A stretch of 64,000 nucleotides of DNA, from the NCBI GenBank assembly GCA_024233005.1, contig JACKQE010000013.1:62001-126000 (forward strand), read 5' to 3'. Numbering within the stretch: the first letter of the stretch is position 1; each line of letters starts with the position of its first letter. The translations under genes and the position numbers were made by a program. A model generated the notes under the pieces. It saw only the letters and a list, made by a program, of their open reading frames with translations. It was not told the DNA's origin and made no database searches. This document shows positions 1 through 8,874 of this stretch, piece by piece. Origin of the DNA: Akkermansiaceae bacterium (GTDB lineage Bacteria > Verrucomicrobiota > Verrucomicrobiia > Verrucomicrobiales > DEV007).

Positions 1-1
1 C

Positions 2-2389
2 ACGGAATCCGACATGCGATTCGACGTTATCGAATCCGATCCAACGAAAATCGAGACCCTCCGCCGCCACTACGAGGCCCTCGGTCTCTATGGCTCGCGC
101 CTCACGGTGCATCCGGGAGATCCGGTCACCTTCCAAGCGCCGCCCTACATCGCCCATCTGGTGGTGATGACCGGACCGGTAAAAGATCCGGCCCGGCTCC
201 GGGCCGCCCATTCCTCCGTGCGGCCGTATGGCGGCATCCTCTGCCTGAACGGTCCTCCGGTCACGGTGCGATCAGAGGACTTCGAAAACAGCAGGATTGT
301 CGACAGCGATGGCCTCCGGCTCATCATCCGGGAGGGAGCCCTCCCCGGTGCGGCGGACTGGACGCACCAATACGGTGACATCGGCAACACCGTGAAGTCC
401 GACGACACCCGGGTCCGAGCGCCGTTGGGAGTGCTGTGGTTCGGCGGCAATTCCAATCTCGAGGTGCTGCCCCGCCATGGCCACGGCCCGCCCGAACAGG
501 TCGTGGGAGGACGGCTTTACATTGAGGGCATGAACAGCCTGACGGCGCGCGATGTCTACACCGGCCGCCGCCTTTGGCAGCATGACTTCGGTGATCTTGG
601 GACCTTCGGCATCTACTACAATGAAACCTATGAGGAGGCCCCCTTGAGCACGGCTTACAATCAAAAACACATTCCCGGGGCGAATGGTCGTGGCACGAAT
701 TTCGTCGCCACCGCGGATGCGGTCCATGTCGCGGTGGGCGGTGAATGCCGCACGCTCGACGCCGTCACTGGCCAGCTGACCGGCACGATCCACCTCCGGG
801 AAGATCCCAAGGATCCCGCACAATGGGGTTTCATTGGGGTGATCGGGGATCTTCTGATCGGTGGAGACGACTTCTCGCAGGCGAGCCTGCGTCTCGGCGG
901 GGCCAAAAGCCGCGAGGCAACCACCATCGAGGACTATTCGGCCAGCAATGGACTTGCTGTCTTCAACCGGCATGACGGGCGGCTGCTCTGGCGGGCGAAA
1001 GCGCGCTATGGATTCCTCCACAACGGCATCGTTGCCGGGGGGGGCCTGATCTATTGCCTCGACAAGCTCACTTCCCATGGCGAAGACCTGCTCCGGCGCC
1101 GGGGGACGGACCTTCCCGCAGATTACCGCATCGTGGCCTTTGATGCCCTCACCGGGCAGGAAAAGTGGCAGGTGCAAAACGATCTCTTCGGCACTTGGTT
1201 GGGGTATTCAGCGAAGCACGATGTGCTGATCCAGGCCGGGGCCAGCGCCAAAGACCGCCTGGCTTCCGAAACCGGAGCCGGCATGGCGGCATACCAGGGG
1301 AAGTCAGGCTCCCGGCTCTGGCAGGACTTGAAGCGATCCTACACTGGCCCCTGCATCCTGCACCATGGCAGCATCTTTACCGGCGCAAATTCCTACGCCA
1401 ACTCCGGCGGGGTGTTCGATCTCCTCACCGGCCAACCCCGGCTGGTGGCCAATCCCCTCACCGGCAGGAATGAACCGCTGCGACTGAACCGCACCTATGG
1501 CTGCAACACCATCATCGCCAGCGAGCACCTCCTGACCTACCGATCCGGAGCGGCGGGCTATTACGACCTGGACACGATGAGCGGCACCGGGAACCTCGGC
1601 GGATTCAAGTCCGGGTGCACTTCGAATCTCGTGGTCGCCAATGGCGTGCTCAACGCGCCGGACTACACCCGCACCTGCAGTTGCGCCTATCAAAACCAGA
1701 CGTCCCTTGCCCTGATCCACATGCCCGAGATGGAGATGTGGACTTACAGCCAGTTCGGCATCGACGGCAACCAGGGAGACCGTGTGCTGCGGGCCGGCAT
1801 CAATTTTGGCGCCCCCGGCAGCCGCCGCGCTCCCGATGGCACTCTCTGGCTGGAACATCCCGCCAGCAGCGACGGCAACTCACCCCGTATCGGCGTGGAA
1901 GGCCCCGCCATCCCCGCGACGTACTACCAGCGCCACAGCAGCCGCGTCAAGGATGGTGGCTCCGGAACCTCCTGGATCGGTGCTTCCGGCATGGCCGGTG
2001 CGGGTGAGATCATCATCACGCCCTCGTTGCGTCGTCCCCTGCCCTGGCAGGACACCAAGTCCACGCCAGCCGCTGCCCCGCCTCGGCAGGAGGCGCTGTT
2101 GAAGGTAGATTTCCCTCCCCTCCCCCACACGATTAGGCTCTATTTCAGCGAACCGGAGACTCTGCCGCCCGGTTCCCGCCGCTTCGAAGTCCGCCTCCAA
2201 GGCAAAACAGTCCTGAAAGACTTCGACATCGCCCGGGAAGCCACCGCCGATGCCGCCATGGTGATCAAAGAATTTGCGGATATTCCCGTCGGCGCGGAAC
2301 TCCGGATCGAGTTGGTTCCGGCCTCCGGTAGTTCGCATCCACCCGTTTTGGGAGGGGTGGAATTCATCGCCCGCCCCCAGGCACCGTAA
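2..2389 (+). CDS. Methyltransferase-like / PQQ-type beta-propeller fusion protein (5' partial)
   Basis: The frame is open to the left edge of the window, so the start is missing; about 795 residues remain. The visible N-terminus (VIESDPTKIETLRRHYEALG, then a GDP motif about 15 residues on) looks like the second half of a Rossmann-fold SAM-dependent methyltransferase, where an acidic residue ends beta-2. From about residue 120 the protein becomes a repeated beta-propeller of the PQQ/BamB type, with blades such as DVYTGRRLWQHDFG, FNRHDGRLLWRAKA and FDALTGQEKWQV. The last 90 residues look like a beta-sandwich. A Cys pair (TCSC, near residue 557) sits in the propeller. This kind of fusion occurs in Planctomycetes and Verrucomicrobia; its substrate is unknown. 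The propeller call is firm. The methyltransferase call is inference from a partial fold. Confidence 0.75.
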   Translation, partial: TESDMRFDVIESDPTKIETLRRHYEALGLYGSRLTVHPGDPVTFQAPPYIAHLVVMTGPVKDPARLRAAHSSVRPYGGILCLNGPPVTVRSEDFENSRIVDSDGLRLIIREGALPGAADWTHQYGDIGNTVKSDDTRVRAPLGVLWFGGNSNLEVLPRHGHGPPEQVVGGRLYIEGMNSLTARDVYTGRRLWQHDFGDLGTFGIYYNETYEEAPLSTAYNQKHIPGANGRGTNFVATADAVHVAVGGECRTLDAVTGQLTGTIHLREDPKDPAQWGFIGVIGDLLIGGDDFSQASLRLGGAKSREATTIEDYSASNGLAVFNRHDGRLLWRAKARYGFLHNGIVAGGGLIYCLDKLTSHGEDLLRRRGTDLPADYRIVAFDALTGQEKWQVQNDLFGTWLGYSAKHDVLIQAGASAKDRLASETGAGMAAYQGKSGSRLWQDLKRSYTGPCILHHGSIFTGANSYANSGGVFDLLTGQPRLVANPLTGRNEPLRLNRTYGCNTIIASEHLLTYRSGAAGYYDLDTMSGTGNLGGFKSGCTSNLVVANGVLNAPDYTRTCSCAYQNQTSLALIHMPEMEMWTYSQFGIDGNQGDRVLRAGINFGAPGSRRAPDGTLWLEHPASSDGNSPRIGVEGPAIPATYYQRHSSRVKDGGSGTSWIGASGMAGAGEIIITPSLRRPLPWQDTKSTPAAAPPRQEALLKVDFPPLPHTIRLYFSEPETLPPGSRRFEVRLQGKTVLKDFDIAREATADAAMVIKEFADIPVGAELRIELVPASGSSHPPVLGGVEFIARPQAP

Positions 2390-2554
2390 CCTTTGGAGTG
2401 GTCGGTGCCTCCGTATATCCGGACTCCGCCACTCTTCGCGGATGCAAATAAGCATTGCGGGAGTCGTCGGGGAAGCTGTAAACTGCCCCTCCATTCCGTC
2501 CCCCGACAAAAAATTCGGGGAGAAAGCCCAACCCAACCCATCCTATCCCATCTC

Positions 2555-2995
2555 ATGAGCCAAATCGTTCCTTTGATCAGCTCCGGCGTCGCCGGCCCTC
2601 TTGGTGTCCTTCATCTTCCACGCCTCTGGCTGAAGGCGTCTCTCGGCGCTGCCGGCAAACTGCACTCCGACTACCCTGCCTGCGGGGCCGGCTATGACCA
2701 GATGGTCCTCGACGGACTCGGCATCGACCGGGAAACCTTTCTTGCTTACATTGCAGAGCAGAAACCAACGTATGTCGAGTTGGAAAACTGGATTCTCTCC
2801 AAGAAGGGCGGATCGCTTGACCAGGACGCGGTGGACCGGCTCAATGCGGCCATCACCGGCTACATTCACACCGATGACACCCGGTCGGAAATTCTCGGAG
2901 CCTGTGGCCGCTCCGATGACGGCACCATCAAGGACGCCGTCAACCTGAACAACTTGGATGACTGGGCGATCCTTCACAAAACTGAGATTGCCTGA
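2555..2995 (+). CDS. DUF5069 domain-containing protein
   Basis: A 146-residue soluble protein matching the DUF5069 pattern: an early GVLHLPRLWLKASLGAAGKL segment, then DYPACGAGYDQMVLDGLGID, a WILSKKGG motif, and a C-terminal stretch containing DDWAILHK. The function of the family is unknown; it is common in Verrucomicrobiota and Planctomycetota. The reading frame is open 54 codons further upstream, but that extension has unlike, low-complexity composition and lies in the intergenic region, so the ATG at 2555 is chosen. The gene stands alone and is followed by a strong intrinsic terminator. Confidence 0.85.
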   Translation: MSQIVPLISSGVAGPLGVLHLPRLWLKASLGAAGKLHSDYPACGAGYDQMVLDGLGIDRETFLAYIAEQKPTYVELENWILSKKGGSLDQDAVDRLNAAITGYIHTDDTRSEILGACGRSDDGTIKDAVNLNNLDDWAILHKTEIA

Positions 2996-3019
2996 TCGCC
3001 GCTCCGGATTCCGGATGAC

Positions 3020-3062
3020 AGCCCCGTTCGTCGGCCCGGTCCGGCAAACGGGGCTTGTTTTT
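3020..3062 (+). terminator. Intrinsic terminator of the DUF5069 gene
   Basis: A perfect 9-bp inverted repeat, AGCCCCGTT (3020-3028) and AACGGGGCT (3047-3055), is followed directly by TTGTTTTTG. It sits 24 bases after the DUF5069 stop codon and before the convergent DUF1080 gene. Confidence 0.88.
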
Positions 3063-3078
3063 GCCACTCCGCCTTGGT

Positions 3079-4329
3079 TCAGGGCAGGACCGGCCGGACA
3101 TACAGATTCGCCCACTCCATGCCGCGTCCGAAATCGACCAGTCCAAGCGGCCAGTCAGATCTACCGGCATTTCGCTCATAACCGAGAGTCTCTCCCGCAG
3201 GCTGCCCATCAACCTGGACGGCCAGTTTGTCCTTGGTCATCTGGAGATGAAGGCGGTGCCAGCCTCCCCGGTCCGCGGGATCGGTGAGCAGGGCCAACCC
3301 TTGTCGTGAGGGAGCGCCAAAGACAATCGAGGGGCCTTCGGTGCCGCCTCCCAGCATGAGTCCGCCTTCGAGTTCCGGTTCCGCCGCTTCCTTCCCTTCG
3401 GCAGGCTTGGGAAGCCGGACATCGATGATGAGCTCGACATCAGCAAACGGACCGGATGCCCAGGCCACGCCACTGGTGGGACCGGATTCGCGGGGCGTGA
3501 AGACCAATCTCCAGTCCTTTGACTCCCAGGCATCAGGGAGTTCGGTCTTTCCCGCGACCGGTGCAGGCGTGGACAGCCACCCCCTGAGATCGACCCCGTT
3601 GTAAAGTTGACGCCATCCTGGCTCGAGAGGGGCGGATTGATCCGCCGTCGGAGGCGTCGCGGAAGGAGGCAACTCCTGGATGCGGAGGTTGCGGAACTCG
3701 ACCGGCGACCCTTCGGATTCCAGCCCGATGTGGCCTTTGCGCCAGACACATTTCTCCCCCCCGGACACTTCCCGGCCGTTCACCGAGAGACGCAGCACGC
3801 CGTCACGGCAATCAATCCGGTAATGGTTCCACTCGGGCGAGGGTTTGGAACGTTCCTCGGACGGAAAGCTGCGCTGGCCATTGTGCCGGCCGAAAGGTTC
3901 CATGGTCGAGCCATGGATCGGAAAGACATCGCCGTGGGTGGTGTACCATTCGTTCTTGCCCTTGGAGTTGTAGCCATGGTCGAGAACCTGGACCTCAATG
4001 GCACGGAGGAATGGTTGACCGCGTGCCGCGAGAGCGCTGCTCCAGATGAAAACGCCCGCATTCCCTCCCGACTTCAGGTGACGCCACTCCAGTTCGAGGA
4101 TAAAATTTTCATAAAGACGCGGCGTGCGGAGGGCGCAGATGGGTTTGCCGGTGCAATGAATGACGCCGGGCTCCGTGACCGACCAGGTCTCAGGGGCACC
4201 GTTCACATTGACCCACTCCGAGAGATCGGTCCCGTTCCAAAGAGGATGGAAGCCGCCCGAGTCCGATTGAGGGAACGCGGAGACCAACGTCAGACAGCTC
4301 AGGCATGCGATCAGCGAAAAGAGTTTCAT
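3079..4329 (-). CDS. Secreted protein with two DUF1080 (3-keto-disaccharide hydrolase-like) domains
   Basis: A 416-residue protein. It begins MKLFSLIACLSCLTLVSAFP, a clear signal peptide, which fixes the start; the frame stays open 23 codons upstream but that part is unlike protein. Domain 1 (about residues 27-215) opens with FHPLWNGTDLSEWVNVNG and contains GGNAGVFIWSS and AIEVQVLDHG, typical of DUF1080 concanavalin-like folds. Domain 2 (about 235-416) opens with GWRQLYNGVDLRGWLSTPAP but lacks the conserved NAGVF-type core motif, so it may be a non-catalytic copy. DUF1080 proteins in this phylum are linked to extracellular carbohydrate breakdown; the substrate here is not known. It lies downstream of the pilus-assembly-like genes with a 127-bp gap. 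Confidence 0.85.
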   Translation of the reverse strand: MKLFSLIACLSCLTLVSAFPQSDSGGFHPLWNGTDLSEWVNVNGAPETWSVTEPGVIHCTGKPICALRTPRLYENFILELEWRHLKSGGNAGVFIWSSALAARGQPFLRAIEVQVLDHGYNSKGKNEWYTTHGDVFPIHGSTMEPFGRHNGQRSFPSEERSKPSPEWNHYRIDCRDGVLRLSVNGREVSGGEKCVWRKGHIGLESEGSPVEFRNLRIQELPPSATPPTADQSAPLEPGWRQLYNGVDLRGWLSTPAPVAGKTELPDAWESKDWRLVFTPRESGPTSGVAWASGPFADVELIIDVRLPKPAEGKEAAEPELEGGLMLGGGTEGPSIVFGAPSRQGLALLTDPADRGGWHRLHLQMTKDKLAVQVDGQPAGETLGYERNAGRSDWPLGLVDFGRGMEWANLYVRPVLP

Positions 4330-4456
4330 GAATACCGTGGGGGGGGGGCGAGAACCGGAATCCATGATGGTGGAAAACCCAGCGGGTACCAATCTCAAAG
4401 TGGAAAATCATCACCGCCCGGGGATGCGTCTGCCGCAACAAGCGCCCGTGTGGGAT

Positions 4457-5254
4457 TCAGCGTCGATCGCCTCCACCACTACCGCTTTTGCTGCCACTGG
4501 ATCCCCCATCCTTGGGAGGATCCAATTTGATATCATGGCCGTCGGAAAGCCGCACCAATGCCCCCCGAATCATGGCGCCCCGTTCTTCCCGGGGCAGGTC
4601 GGGATACTTCTCCATGACCTGACGGATGTAGCCGCGGAGCACTTCCTGTTTTTCAGGCGGGAGTTTTTTATAGCGTTCGATCTCCTCCGGAGTGGGGCCA
4701 CGACGCTCCCCGTCCGGCTTGCCGGAAGTCGCACCGGGCGGGCCTTTTGCCGCCATCCCGCTGCCGATGGTGTTCTTGGTGGGGGGAGTGACCTGTTCCA
4801 AAGCGTATTTCAACTCGGCCGTCTCACCGGCGACATCAATTTTAATGGCCGTGGTCGTCAGATCGCCCGCACCGGCAACTTCGACGAGTTTGAGAATGTC
4901 CGCCCCGGGGCTGACCTCTCCATTGGTGGCCACCGTGAAGGTCTTTTTGGTCTCGCGGTTGTAAATGGTGGCGACGGAGTTTTCTCCAATGCGGGAGACC
5001 GCCTTCAAGGTGTAGGTTTCGGCGAGGTTGAGCGAACGCCGGAAAGGCGATTGGGTTCGCAGCACCGCAAAATGATCACCCGGGAGGGACACCGGAGCGT
5101 CCGGAAAGGCAGGATCGACCGTGGGCGGGGCCAGTTGCGCCGGGGCGGCGGGCGTCGCTGCGGCCACGGTTTCCTGAGCCCGACAGAGGGAAGAGACCGC
5201 CAAGGCCATGGCCAGCAGGCAACAGGAGCATTCGACAGCAGCGCGGTCCTTCAT
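4457..5254 (-). CDS. Secreted PilP/GspC-like protein
   Basis: A 265-residue protein with an N-terminal hydrophobic segment (LLAMALAVSSLCRA) that reads as a signal peptide or lipoprotein-like leader. A central module (about residues 65-155; SPFRRSLNLAETYTLKAVSR, SVATIYNRETKKTFTV) resembles the small beta domain of PilP/GspC-type pilus and secretion proteins. The second half is charged (EEIERYKKLPPEKQEVLRGY) with an extreme Gly/Ser/Lys-rich tail. It follows the PilO-like gene by 5 bases and is certainly in the same operon. The family call leans mainly on that context; sequence similarity alone is weak. Confidence 0.6.
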   Translation of the reverse strand: MKDRAAVECSCCLLAMALAVSSLCRAQETVAAATPAAPAQLAPPTVDPAFPDAPVSLPGDHFAVLRTQSPFRRSLNLAETYTLKAVSRIGENSVATIYNRETKKTFTVATNGEVSPGADILKLVEVAGAGDLTTTAIKIDVAGETAELKYALEQVTPPTKNTIGSGMAAKGPPGATSGKPDGERRGPTPEEIERYKKLPPEKQEVLRGYIRQVMEKYPDLPREERGAMIRGALVRLSDGHDIKLDPPKDGGSSGSKSGSGGGDRR

Positions 5255-5259
5255 GGGGC

Positions 5260-5862
5260 TCAGCGGTTCGTCAGATCCACTTTTTCGGCATTTTCTCCCT
5301 CCACGGGGGCGGCCGGAAGCACTTCAGAAGGACGGAACCAGCGGGCCAGCGTGACATCGGCCTCGATTTGGGGCTCCTTCTCCCGGCTTTTCCGGTCAGG
5401 CTCGTATTTGAAGGATTTGATGACTTGGAATTTCCCGACGTCCTGCAACGTGAGCAGCCAGTCGGTGACCCCGGTTTCCGGCCCACGCACTTCCAAGGTG
5501 ACCGCAATTTCCTGATAATGCTCGGTTTTCACCGGCTCGATGAGGGACTGTTTGGTCAGGCTGAGCTTGCGGTTGTGGACATCGTCCTGGATCTGCTGGA
5601 GCATTTCACCCTGGGCCCGGCCGATGGATTCAGGCGCGGCCGGCATGTGGGATTCCAACCAGGCTTTGCGAACCTGCCAGTATTCGGAATCGCCCAGACG
5701 CAGCTCCTGTTCCTGGAGTTCGAGGCGCAGGGAGGCGAGCTTGCTCTGAGCGCCCCCGAGGTTTTTGACAAGGTAACGGATGCCGAACAGATTCCCCATC
5801 AGGAAAATCGTGATCAGGCACCCGGCGAGAAGTTTGGTTTCCCTACTGCTGAGATTTCGCAT
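5260..5862 (-). CDS. PilO/GspM-like inner-membrane assembly protein
   Basis: A 200-residue protein: a short cytoplasmic N-terminus (MRNLSSRETK), one transmembrane helix (about residues 11-32), a predicted coiled coil (KLASLRLELQEQELRL), then a periplasmic ferredoxin-like domain (about 100-180; HYQEIAVTLEVRGPETGVTD, WLLTLQDVGKFQVIKSFKYE). That order is the signature of PilO/GspM. The gene overlaps the upstream PilMN-like gene by 20 bases and is 5 bases from the downstream PilP-like gene, so the three are translationally coupled. Confidence 0.7.
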   Translation of the reverse strand: MRNLSSRETKLLAGCLITIFLMGNLFGIRYLVKNLGGAQSKLASLRLELQEQELRLGDSEYWQVRKAWLESHMPAAPESIGRAQGEMLQQIQDDVHNRKLSLTKQSLIEPVKTEHYQEIAVTLEVRGPETGVTDWLLTLQDVGKFQVIKSFKYEPDRKSREKEPQIEADVTLARWFRPSEVLPAAPVEGENAEKVDLTNR

Positions 5863-7066
5863 ATTTCCAAGTGCCCCGGATGTCGAAGCTTGCGGCGTTG
5901 TTTTTTTCTACCTTGGGATTGGGCATGGCCCATTCATAGCCGCGCAGCCGCGGATTTTTGTTCATGGCTTCGACCAGCCCGTGGGCGAGCTGGACATCGC
6001 GAGCCTGTCCGGTGACGGTGACGCTTTGTCCGCTGGTGCGGAATTCCTTGATGACCACCCCGCTCGGAGGCATGGCTCCGGCGATTTCGTTGAGTTGGAC
6101 GAGAGGAAAATGCCGGACGTCGAAGGCCGGTTCGATGGCCTGCCACCGTTGCTCGGCAAGGACGATCTCCTCCACTTGGGGGCGATTCTGATCCACAGTC
6201 TCCTGAAGACTGGCAATTTCGCCCTGCACTTTGACCGAATATCTCCAGAGAATCGCCCCCGCGGCAAGGTAAACGGCGGCAATCAAACAGGCGGCCAGAG
6301 CGAGACGACGACGAGTCGTGGCGCGACGGCGGGCGGCCACGACACTGGCGGGCACGAGCCTCTGGTCGCGCAGGGAGGCAGACACGAGACGCTGGTCCGG
6401 CACGAGAGGCGCAGTGAATTCGACCGGCACCAGACAGTTCTGCCGGAAAGTGGCCATCCATGCGGGATCCAGCACGGCACAGATCTGGAGCTCGGCATTC
6501 TCCGGCGCAACCCCTTCCCCCTGCAGGAGGAGAGCACACAGACCGACTTCCTGGGCTAGCGCGGCGGCATCTTCCACCGGGGCGCTCATGACCTGGGTGT
6601 GAGTGAGTCGACCGTCAAGGTTTGCCGCAAGCACCCACCGCTGATGTTCCTGCCAGAGGGTCAGACGGTCACTGGGGAGGCGGTAGAGCCGGGCCGATGC
6701 CGCATAGCCGGTGGCTTTGGGGAGCCCCATGGTCTCGGGAAGATCATGACCGAGGACGTCCGCGCTGAGCCGGGTCTCCCCCTGGTCCTGGGAAATCACC
6801 GTCCACGTGGCGACGAGCGGGTGTCCGCCTGATCCGAGCCCCCGCTTGTCAGCCTGGGCCTTCACCATGGGCCCGAACAACTCGGCCTGGGTCGTAGGGA
6901 CCCGGAACGAGAAGGTCGTGCACAGACCCGCCGGAACCCCGATCAGGATCCCTTCGCCAGAGCCGGCCAAATCCGCCAGATCATGCCCGGTCTGCACGAC
7001 GCGCCCCCGCCGCCAGCCACTCCAGTCGCGGTTTTCTGCAGGCAGGGCGATGTCAAAACGACTCAT
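5843..7066 (-). CDS. PilM/PilN (GspL)-like fusion protein
   Basis: A 407-residue protein. The first 270 residues look like a diverged actin-like PilM/GspL cytoplasmic domain. An Arg-rich stop (AARRRATTRRR) precedes a single transmembrane helix (about 281-303), a coiled coil (EIASLQETVDQNRPQVEEIV) and a PilN-type domain (VVIKEFRTSGQSVTVTGQAR, then HGLVEAMNKNPRLRGYEWA). The start MSRFDIALPAENRDWSGW is chosen because the 34 codons upstream are unlike protein. A near repeat (LVPDQRLVSASLRDQRLVPA) occurs just before the membrane segment. With the next two genes it forms an inner-membrane assembly platform of the type used by type IV pili or type II secretion; no ATPase, secretin or pilin gene is nearby. 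Confidence 0.72.
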   Translation of the reverse strand: MSRFDIALPAENRDWSGWRRGRVVQTGHDLADLAGSGEGILIGVPAGLCTTFSFRVPTTQAELFGPMVKAQADKRGLGSGGHPLVATWTVISQDQGETRLSADVLGHDLPETMGLPKATGYAASARLYRLPSDRLTLWQEHQRWVLAANLDGRLTHTQVMSAPVEDAAALAQEVGLCALLLQGEGVAPENAELQICAVLDPAWMATFRQNCLVPVEFTAPLVPDQRLVSASLRDQRLVPASVVAARRRATTRRRLALAACLIAAVYLAAGAILWRYSVKVQGEIASLQETVDQNRPQVEEIVLAEQRWQAIEPAFDVRHFPLVQLNEIAGAMPPSGVVIKEFRTSGQSVTVTGQARDVQLAHGLVEAMNKNPRLRGYEWAMPNPKVEKNNAASFDIRGTWKYAKSQQ

Positions 7067-7243
7067 CAGTAGGGGAAACTTGGAAACAATCGGGAGTGCA
7101 ACGGGGATTAAACCCCAGAAAAAGCAGGAAGTCTCGCTGAGAGCAGCGCCTCCGGCAAGCGCGATCACGTGAGGGAATTAGGCTCAGCGGGGAAGCGCTA
7201 CCGATCGACCATTCGGCTCTTTGCGCCCTCTGACGCAAGTCTC

Positions 7244-7876
7244 TCAGGGCTCCACCGTGCCATAAATCCGGTCTCCTGCGTCGCCCAGACCCGGCACGAT
7301 GTATCCTTGGTCGTTGAGACCTTTGTCCAGCGCCGCCGCATGGACCGGGACGTCGGGGTGCGCCTCTGAAAAAACGTCCACGCCCTCCGGGGCGGCCACG
7401 AGACAAAGAAAGCGGATTTCCCGGGCCCCGGCTTCTTTGATGCGGGTCACGGCGGCGGCGGCAGAATGCCCGGTCGCCAGCATGGGGTCGGTGACGATGG
7501 TGAGACGCTCGCCCAAGTCGTGGGGGACGTTGAAATAATACTGCACCGGCTGAAGGGTAACCTCGTCCCGAAAAAGTCCGACATGGCCGACCGGCGACTC
7601 GGGCAGCAGGTCCATCAGGCCGGCGAGCAGGCCATTGCCAGCCCGGAGGATGGAAACCAAGCAGGGAGCGGGTCGGGCCAGGATGGGGGCTTCCATCGGG
7701 GCCACCGGGGTGTGGATGAATGCTCTGCCGATCTCAAGGTCCCGGGTCACCTCGTATCCCATCAAGAGGGCGATCTCATGGAGAAGCCGCCGGAAATCCG
7801 GAGAGGGGGTGTCCCGGCGGCGCAAACGGGTCAGCTTGTCCTGGACCAAGGGATGTTCAATGAGACAGAGGGGCAT
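7244..7876 (-). CDS. upp: Uracil phosphoribosyltransferase
   Basis: A 210-residue protein, the usual UPRTase length. It makes UMP from uracil and PRPP in pyrimidine salvage. Seen: an N-terminal HPLVQDKLTRLRRRDTPSPD, the ISLILRAG-type motif as VSILRAGNGLLAGLMDLLP, the PRPP loop DPMLATGHSAAAAV, and the C-terminal uracil-binding motif GYIVPGLGDAGDRIYGT. The second glycine often found in the PRPP loop is His here; Asn is also known at this position, so this need not affect activity. It appears to be a single gene, separated by 60-180 bp from its neighbours. Confidence 0.95.
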   Translation of the reverse strand: MPLCLIEHPLVQDKLTRLRRRDTPSPDFRRLLHEIALLMGYEVTRDLEIGRAFIHTPVAPMEAPILARPAPCLVSILRAGNGLLAGLMDLLPESPVGHVGLFRDEVTLQPVQYYFNVPHDLGERLTIVTDPMLATGHSAAAAVTRIKEAGAREIRFLCLVAAPEGVDVFSEAHPDVPVHAAALDKGLNDQGYIVPGLGDAGDRIYGTVEP

Positions 7877-7936
7877 CTTGGGTTCCTTCGATATCGCTCA
7901 CCATGCCGCAGGGCGGGTTCCAGACCAAGAGAAAAA

Positions 7937-8383
7937 TCAGGCGGCACCCCGACTCCGGCTCTGGTTCCAGGCAAAGCGCAGCATGAGGGCGAAGGGAATC
8001 CACCAGATCAGATCATTGAAGACGCAGACCAGAGCGAAGCGGACTGGCAGAGAACCGGTCCAGAGGGCCTCCAGCATGCCGATGGGGCCGAGAATTTTAC
8101 CCAACAGCCCCACCAACACGATGGGCCAATGCCGGGCCGGATCAGTGGCGGCGATCACGTAGCCGAGTCCGTAAACGCCCACAATCATTCCCACACACTG
8201 CCAGATTTGCGGATAATTGGGCAAATCCATCCCAAACCAGTCGAAGAGGGCGTTGGGAAACAACACCACGAAGGCTCCCCACAGTCCATTGTAGAGACCG
8301 GCGATGAAAAGAACCCGGCGCATCCAGGGCGGCGCGTGCGGGTTGGTGGACCAAAGCTGCATCATGATTGCATGGGCTGTCAC
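7937..8383 (-). CDS. Small four-helix integral membrane protein
   Basis: A 148-residue hydrophobic protein with about four membrane helices (VLFIAGLYNGLWGAFVVLF, VGMIVGVYGLGYVIAA, WPIVLVGLLGKILGPIGML, FALVCVFNDLIWWIPFALML). I do not recognise a named family with confidence. It starts with GTG at 8383, overlapping the stop of the upstream methyltransferase gene as GTGA, which implies coupling; in-frame ATG codons at 8365 and 8362 are alternatives. As third gene behind metX and the methyltransferase it may handle a membrane-associated small molecule or redox step, but nothing in the sequence says which. Confidence 0.8.
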   Translation of the reverse strand: MTAHAIMMQLWSTNPHAPPWMRRVLFIAGLYNGLWGAFVVLFPNALFDWFGMDLPNYPQIWQCVGMIVGVYGLGYVIAATDPARHWPIVLVGLLGKILGPIGMLEALWTGSLPVRFALVCVFNDLIWWIPFALMLRFAWNQSRSRGAA

Positions 8384-8874
8384 CAGAGTCCCGGCACGAA
8401 GCGCTTCACCTTTCTGGAGTACGCCTCGTAATCGTCGAAGCGCTCCCTCAACCAGGCCTCTTCACGCTTCGCTTTGGTAAGGAAGAAAAAACCTTCCCCC
8501 ACCGTGACGATGGTGGCGGCGACACTGCCCCATCCGGCACTCCACGCCAGACTGAGCGCCAGCACGCTGGTGTAGAGCGGGTGCCTGACCCAGCCATAGA
8601 TGCCGTCGGTTACGAGCTGGCATTCCTCCAAAGGCCGGGGGTAAGCGGTGCGGGAGCGCCCGAGACGGATGACCCCGGCGATGCCGAACCATGCCCCGGC
8701 AAGGCCCAGCAAAAGTGCCAGCAGTCCCCGTCCCCAGCCGAGCGGAGTCGACGCCGGGCAGACCGGCCCCAGCACCAGCACGGCCGTCATCAGGACGGCC
8801 TGAACGACCACCCAGGGACCGCCACGGGCGAGAAAACCGGTATTGGAGGAACCTTCGGGCATGGCGGCGGTCAC
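8380..8874 (-). CDS. Isoprenylcysteine carboxyl methyltransferase family membrane protein
   Basis: A 164-residue membrane protein of the ICMT/phospholipid methyltransferase superfamily. The diagnostic C-terminal half is present: LVTDGIYGWVRHPLYTSVLA (SAM-binding RHP motif), two helices, then REEAWLRERFDDYEAYSRKV ending in RFVPGLW. These enzymes methylate lipid-like or small substrates at the membrane; the substrate is unknown here since bacteria generally lack prenylated CaaX proteins. It overlaps metX by four bases (GTGA at 8871-8874). The ATG at 8862 is an alternative start. Confidence 0.85.
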   Translation of the reverse strand: MTAAMPEGSSNTGFLARGGPWVVVQAVLMTAVLVLGPVCPASTPLGWGRGLLALLLGLAGAWFGIAGVIRLGRSRTAYPRPLEECQLVTDGIYGWVRHPLYTSVLALSLAWSAGWGSVAATIVTVGEGFFFLTKAKREEAWLRERFDDYEAYSRKVKRFVPGLW

